64,000 bases of DNA. It comes from Sipunculus nudus (taxonomy: Eukaryota; Annelida; Sipuncula; Golfingiida; Sipunculidae). Shown here in pieces: positions 60,839-64,000 of the stretch. The stretch lies in the NCBI GenBank assembly GCA_026874595.1, contig CM049320.1:26451214-26515213 (forward strand). Reading direction: 5' to 3'. The first letter of the stretch is position 1. Each line of letters begins with the position of its first letter. The translations under genes and the position numbers were made by a program. Under the pieces are notes generated by a model. It was not told the DNA's origin. It did no database searches and was given only the letters and a program-made list of their open reading frames with translations.

Positions 60839-63732
60839 AATTTAATTTATTTATTAGATGCTTGAAAAGATGAAGAATGTGCACACTGATGACGAGTTTG
60901 CTGAGGGCAGGAAACCAGAAAATGTAGCAAAGAACAGATATCCCAACATTTTGCCTCCAGAGGGGAGGAGACCAAAACTTTGGATGCTCACAGAAGAACA
61001 AGGAGATTACATTAACGCTGTTTTTGTCCACGTAAGATCATATGTTACCATGTGAATGATACGTAGTGTTAATTTAGTGAGAAGATAGCTCGGTTTTCAC
61101 TGCGTGACAATTAGTCAAATATGTTCTTGGACCAGGGTAGTTTGCTCAGGTCTGAGGTTCGTTTGCACTTGGAAAGGTAAAAATGGGTAATTGCATGACA
61201 TCTTTCAACCAGTGATCAAGTAGGAAAGATAGGAAAAATAAAGCAATAGAAATGGGTAATCAATATATGGTACAACAACTATTGTACTTTCACTGTCTCC
61301 GATATGTTACTTTTGATATACCTAGTTTTTCAAACATGTCAATGGGTATATACTCAGGGCTTTCATTTTTAATATTTAGGGTTACCAGAAGAAGTTTGGT
61401 TACATAATCACCCAGCACCCGCTACCGCATACTGTGCTAGATTTCTGGCGGCTCATCCATGACTATAACTGCAGTACCATTGTGGCACTGAGTGAACCTG
61501 GCCAACAGGTATAAGCTATGGACAGTTTGTAATATTCCAATTGGATTACTTTAATGTTTTCTGGTTTCATTTCTTCTTTGCTTTAACAAACTTTTTATTA
61601 TAATTTCTATAGTTTTTCCTTTTACTTATTGTTGCAGTTAGCATATCAGTTTAAAAAGTATGGGTCAATCGTAGGAATTAAGTCTAAGGAATATATACGG
61701 TATGGAAATTGAAAATAACATTCCTGGGTGTTTGAACAAATGGTCCTCATATTGCCGTTGATTCCTTTTGATAATTTAAGTACAACTATCTCAGGTATAT
61801 TTTATCAGCATCGTTCAGGGACTCCAGGGACTTATATGTTCAGTGATTTGGTAACAAGAGTAGAAAGAGGTTATCTGGTTTAATCCAGCGATATGCTTTT
61901 ATTTCATTAATTTAGTTTCGTAATGTGAACACACTTTGTGTAAGTTTTGAATTGGATCTTTTGCAACGGGGTATCTGAAACACTACAAAAGTGTTTGGTT
62001 TCATACATGCAGTGTTACATTACTTTGTTATTTCTGTTTGAAACAAAGGATATGGCGAAATACTGGGCCGAGCAGGATATGGAATTAAAACCGTTCTCTG
62101 TTACAAAGAAAGACGAATTCACCGACACATTCGTGGTCAGAAACTTCCAATACACCTTTCAGGTAAACGATAAGTCTAGCTTCATTGTAACAGCTTAAAA
62201 TTCCTAAATACGGGAAAATCAGTCGGAGAAAATACATAAAGGGATTGTTGCACTTACATTTTAATTAGTAGAGCCTGTACCGTAACGGTTACCAGTCTAT
62301 TAGTAGTAGAGATGTGCCACAATCCATGTATCCGTATGCAAAGCTTCCTGAAGGACATTGCTGCACTATTATTGCAATACAATACATTTTCAAATACTAT
62401 AATACACCTGATATTGTTCATTCTCAATAGAAGTTTCTTCCGCTGATTGGCAGCTCAAGATGTTACTGATTAAAAAAAAATGATAATAATTCTTTCCTCT
62501 TCACGTAACATTTTAGGGGAACACCTTCAAAATTCGTCAGTTCTCGCTACCGACATGGACCGGTGATGTGGCTTTACCTGAGCCGATAGAATTGCTGCAG
62601 CTATACGAGAGTGTGAAGACTTGGCAGAGACAGTCGGACGACAGTCGCATCCTTGTCCATTGTCAGTAAGTAGATTGTTGATCTATAAGAATGGAATCCT
62701 TCCAGTATTTTGTTAGTGCTTGGATCCTTGACAGATGGGGAAGACTTTCATAGTTGGCGTAGCCCAATCACAAGACAGATCTTGTTTGCTTAAAAAACAA
62801 CACGGTTCGTTCTATTGACAAGAAAAAAAAGTAAAAAATAATGATAAAACCCCTGGTTTATAATTAGTATCCTTTAGTACAAATACGAAATTTGAAAGGC
62901 TTAATAAGTTTAAATAAAATCACATTCTTGTAGTGTATAATCTGTAAGGCCTTAAATAATATAACGATAATAATATAACATACATTTTCGACATCAATTA
63001 CATGAGCTGCAATATCTCTTTTAAAGATCAACTTTTCTTCTCTTAACTAAGAGCTACTGAAAAAAAATGCAGGACCTATAAATTATATAGATTAGATACA
63101 TTATATAAATAATTTTCTTGTTTGTAAAACATTATACGTATTCGAAGGGAGACAATGGTATGCTGTACACTCTATTTTCGAATAATCGTTGCACCAATAT
63201 CACACATAACAAATAAACACCAGAAATGATTGTTCTATATATACACAGGTCCGGTACGGAGAGGTCGGGCTTATTTCTCGCTCTCAGTCACGTGTGCGAA
63301 CAGATAAGCACAGAACAAGAAGTAGATGTTTTCCACTCAGTGAAACTGCTTCAACAAAGTCGACCCCAGTTGATCAACAATATTGTAAGTAATATTGTAT
63401 TTTAATTACCTATAACTTATTTATACACAATTTAATATCAAGTAAGTTAGTATAGTTTATTATGGAGAATCTACAAAAATGGGATAAAACTGATTAACGT
63501 TAACAATTTGATAATCATATCAAACATCAAATGGAAACCAGGTTATAGGATTTAAATGCCAACCATAGCGCCATCGGCAATTTTTCAATGGTCATTCTGT
63601 TGAAAAATATTTTTAAAAAATCAAATGCTTATCACATAAACATTATCTTATTTATAGGAGCAGTATAAATGGCTGCATCGTGCTGCTAGGGACTATATTG
63701 GTTCTTTCAGCATGTACGCCAACTTCCAATGA
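45912..63732 (+). CDS. Gene C: receptor-type tyrosine phosphatase with FTP and multi-EGF ectodomain, complete
   Basis: Single-pass receptor PTP, 28 exons, 1343 residues. Signal peptide 1-22; Cys module to 88; FTP domain 89-239; Cys linker to 274; EGF repeats to 696; transmembrane about 703-728; juxtamembrane segment; PTP D1 about 790-1060; PTP D2 about 1110-1343. Exons: 45912-45975, 46177-46377, 46926-47168, 47940-48149, 48336-48440, 48689-48913, 52956-53273, 53438-53662, 53877-54098, 54667-54798, 56166-56309, 56590-56689, 56880-56929, 57116-57288, 57515-57602, 57916-57992, 58186-58222, 58369-58466, 58911-59039, 59327-59475, 59913-60048, 60335-60463, 60858-61031, 61380-61508, 62049-62162, 62517-62665, 63249-63384, 63658-63732. 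Phases add up exactly. D1 has KCEKYWP, WPDHG (Asp 964) and [10 protein letters not shown] (Cys 996) and should be active. It probably dephosphorylates Tyr sites at the inner membrane; the tails of A and B are attractive but untested substrates. Confidence 0.92.
46177..46377 (+). CDS. Gene C N-terminal Cys module exon
   Basis: 201 nt, phase 1-1: [45 protein letters not shown]. Conserved with gene B at 21650-21847; one extra Cys here. Domain not recognised. Confidence 0.82.
46926..48149 (+). CDS. Gene C FTP (F5/8C-like) domain, exons 46926-47168 and 47940-48149
   Basis: Both exons open, 243 and 210 nt. [19 protein letters not shown] and [10 protein letters not shown] in the first; [17 protein letters not shown] and CKVIVYGKR in the second. 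Extracellular, residues about 89-239. The copy is more diverged from A and B than those two are from each other, fitting an A-B duplication after the split from C. Confidence 0.88.
48336..48440 (+). CDS. Gene C Cys-rich linker exon
   Basis: 105 nt, phase 1-1: [17 protein letters not shown] then [13 protein letters not shown]; acceptor TTACAG, donor GTGTTT. Equivalent to 2054-2158 and 24434-24538. Confidence 0.85.
48689..48913 (+). CDS. Gene C EGF exon 1
   Basis: 225 nt, open: [49 protein letters not shown], donor GTAAAT. Used here as the intact reference for the broken copies in B. Confidence 0.88.
50351..50426. repeat. (TA)n microsatellite with one interruption
   Basis: Two TA runs separated by one GTA step. 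Gives long Ile-Tyr pseudo-ORFs on the minus strand. Confidence 0.95.
50755..52770 (+). mobile_element. Degraded Penelope-like retroelement in an intron of gene C
   Basis: N-terminal region [20 protein letters not shown] near 50763; RT-type motifs [32 protein letters not shown] and [13 protein letters not shown] (51290-51480), [17 protein letters not shown] (51650), [17 protein letters not shown] (51760), then [13 protein letters not shown] (about 52005), a CNC/CPLDGNC segment and a GIY-YIG-like part with [17 protein letters not shown] (about 52330). RT followed by GIY-YIG is the mark of Penelope-like elements. The stretch between ELVGSYIL and the KPND motif is much shorter than in the family, so the catalytic-Asp part of the RT is absent; there are also stops and frame changes. 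Dead copy, same orientation as the gene. Confidence 0.82.
52838..52885. repeat. (TA)n microsatellite before EGF exon 2 of gene C
   Basis: About 24 TA units ending roughly 70 bases before the acceptor at 52954-52955, as in genes A and B. Confidence 0.95.
52956..53273 (+). CDS. Gene C EGF exon 2
   Basis: 318 nt, phase 1-1, open: [66 protein letters not shown]. About two and a half EGF-like units. Intact counterpart of the frameshifted exons 5572-5890 and 29403-29721. Confidence 0.9.
53438..54098 (+). CDS. Gene C EGF exons 3 and 4 (53438-53662, 53877-54098)
   Basis: Exon 3, 225 nt: [33 protein letters not shown], ending CNR. Exon 4, 222 nt: [42 protein letters not shown]. Both open, both with donor GTAAGT. 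They align with each other, so they arose by exon duplication. Confidence 0.9.
54667..54798 (+). CDS. Gene C short EGF exon 5
   Basis: 132 nt, phase 1-1: [18 protein letters not shown], then [12 protein letters not shown]. Intact reference for 31837-31968 and 32286-32411 of gene B. Donor GTAAAT. Confidence 0.88.
54799..56165 (+). other. Gene C intron between EGF exons 5 and 6
   Basis: 1.37 kb, AT-rich, with TATTAC-rich low-complexity sequence at about 55955-56060. No exon supported. Confidence 0.55.
56166..56309 (+). CDS. Gene C EGF exon 6, distinct type
   Basis: 144 nt, phase 1-1: [41 protein letters not shown]. Its CRC and ADCxHTNGGC pattern differs from the other EGF exons and has no counterpart in A or B, so it seems to belong with the phosphatase half of the gene. 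Confidence 0.87.
56590..56929 (+). CDS. Gene C transmembrane and juxtamembrane exons (56590-56689, 56880-56929)
   Basis: First exon: [20 protein letters not shown] then IIAIIFC, a long hydrophobic helix, followed across the intron by [10 protein letters not shown], a strongly basic stop-transfer. Phases in/out (1 to 2, then 2 to 1) are the same as in gene A's membrane and first tail exons. Confidence 0.9.
57116..60463 (+). CDS. Gene C catalytic PTP domain D1 and its lead-in
   Basis: Exons from 57116 to 60463. Lead-in with GLAIYENTK and [18 protein letters not shown]. Motifs in order: NRFKNVIAY then DDHSRV (pTyr-loop type, formed by joining 57515-57602 to 57916-57992), [46 protein letters not shown] (Cys codon 59471-59473), [17 protein letters not shown] (Q-loop Gln). 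All the residues expected for catalysis are present. One odd point: SDFVRMLWE has Val where most PTPs have Trp (DFWRM). For exon 57515, a GTAATT at 57593 gives a wrong phase; GTGCGT at 57603 restores KNVIAY. Confidence 0.92.
60794..60833. repeat. (TA)n microsatellite
   Basis: About 20 TA units, ending about 24 bases before the acceptor of the first D2 exon at 60856-60857. It would fall in the branch-point/polypyrimidine zone of that intron. Confidence 0.95.
60858..63732 (+). CDS. Gene C membrane-distal PTP domain D2, probably inactive
   Basis: Exons 60858-61031, 61380-61508, 62049-62162, 62517-62665, 63249-63384, 63658-63732 (TGA). [47 protein letters not shown], then [11 protein letters not shown] where an active domain has WPDxG, and [13 protein letters not shown] with Cys 1273 and Arg kept. 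The pTyr-loop Tyr is replaced (ILPPEGRRP). As in many receptor PTPs, D2 probably has a structural or regulatory role. Ends SMYANFQ. Confidence 0.9.
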
Positions 63733-64000
63733 ACAGGTACGACCACCCACCGACATTCACATAGGACACTCACTATATAGGCTATGTGTGTAGAATTAAG
63801 GTATTAATGTTGATATTATGTAATTACTCGGTTTATTTTTATAGTTCTTGTTATATAAATAAAAAGAAAAGACATAAAACGCTGTTGTTCAGATATCGCA
63901 TCGTCTGTTTAACACGTTAGCCTTTCCTGGTGTAAAGCTGCTAATGCTAACGGTCTTACAATTATAACTATATGGTCAGCTCATCTAAAATGTGTGTATG
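63733..64000 (+). other. 3' flank of gene C with poly(A) signal
   Basis: AATAAA at 63858-63863, about 125 bases after the stop, is a likely polyadenylation signal. Nothing else recognised before the window ends. Confidence 0.6.

Noticed and set aside
1-64000. CRISPR arrays, operons, bacterial promoters
   Set aside because: The window is intron-rich animal DNA; the only short-period arrays are TA and other simple repeats.

Overview
The window is AT-rich, intron-dense animal DNA. Exon content (FTP/F5-8C-like domains, many short EGF-like exons, a receptor tyrosine phosphatase), the Tx1-like LINE, Penelope-like and Ty3 elements and the many (TA)n tracts suggest a lophotrochozoan, most likely a bivalve mollusc. 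That is an inference; no rRNA or mitochondrial marker is present to confirm it.

The backbone is a head-to-tail array of three paralogous receptor genes, all on the + strand. Gene A (59-9824) lacks its 5' end, which lies left of the window. Gene B (21383-34632) has its signal-peptide exon and tail but many broken ectodomain exons. Gene C (45912-63732) is complete: 28 exons, 1343 codons before the stop. They share one ectodomain plan: signal peptide, a short unrecognised Cys-containing module, an FTP/F5-8C-like domain split over two exons, a 35-residue Cys-rich linker, then MEGF/Draper-like EGF exons, nearly all bounded by phase-1 introns. They differ inside the cell. A and B end in a short tail with YECV, YSxL and YQxL tyrosine motifs (ITAM/ITIM-like). 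C carries two PTP domains: D1 with all main catalytic motifs, and D2 with a Cys-x5-Arg loop but no WPD. Exon phases around the transmembrane segment are the same in A and C, so the outputs look exchanged on one chassis. This resembles a paired-receptor cluster: common ligand-binding side, opposing kinase-docking and phosphatase outputs.

Layout: 1-9.8 kb gene A; 9.8-21.4 kb spacer with its 3' flank, a tRNA-derived SINE, an old Tx1-like LINE and the 5' flank of B; 21.4-34.6 kb gene B, with a recent 1.38 kb tandem duplication and a candidate MITE; 34.6-45.9 kb spacer holding a broken Ty3/gypsy element in minus orientation, then a 5' flank homologous to that of B; 45.9-63.7 kb gene C, with a degraded Penelope-like element in an intron; 63.7-64 kb 3' flank.

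A has two frameshifted exons and one exon with a TGA; B has many lesions. Most damaged exons begin and end in phase 1, so skipping them would keep the frame. Only transcript data can separate pseudogenes, skipped exons and assembly errors.
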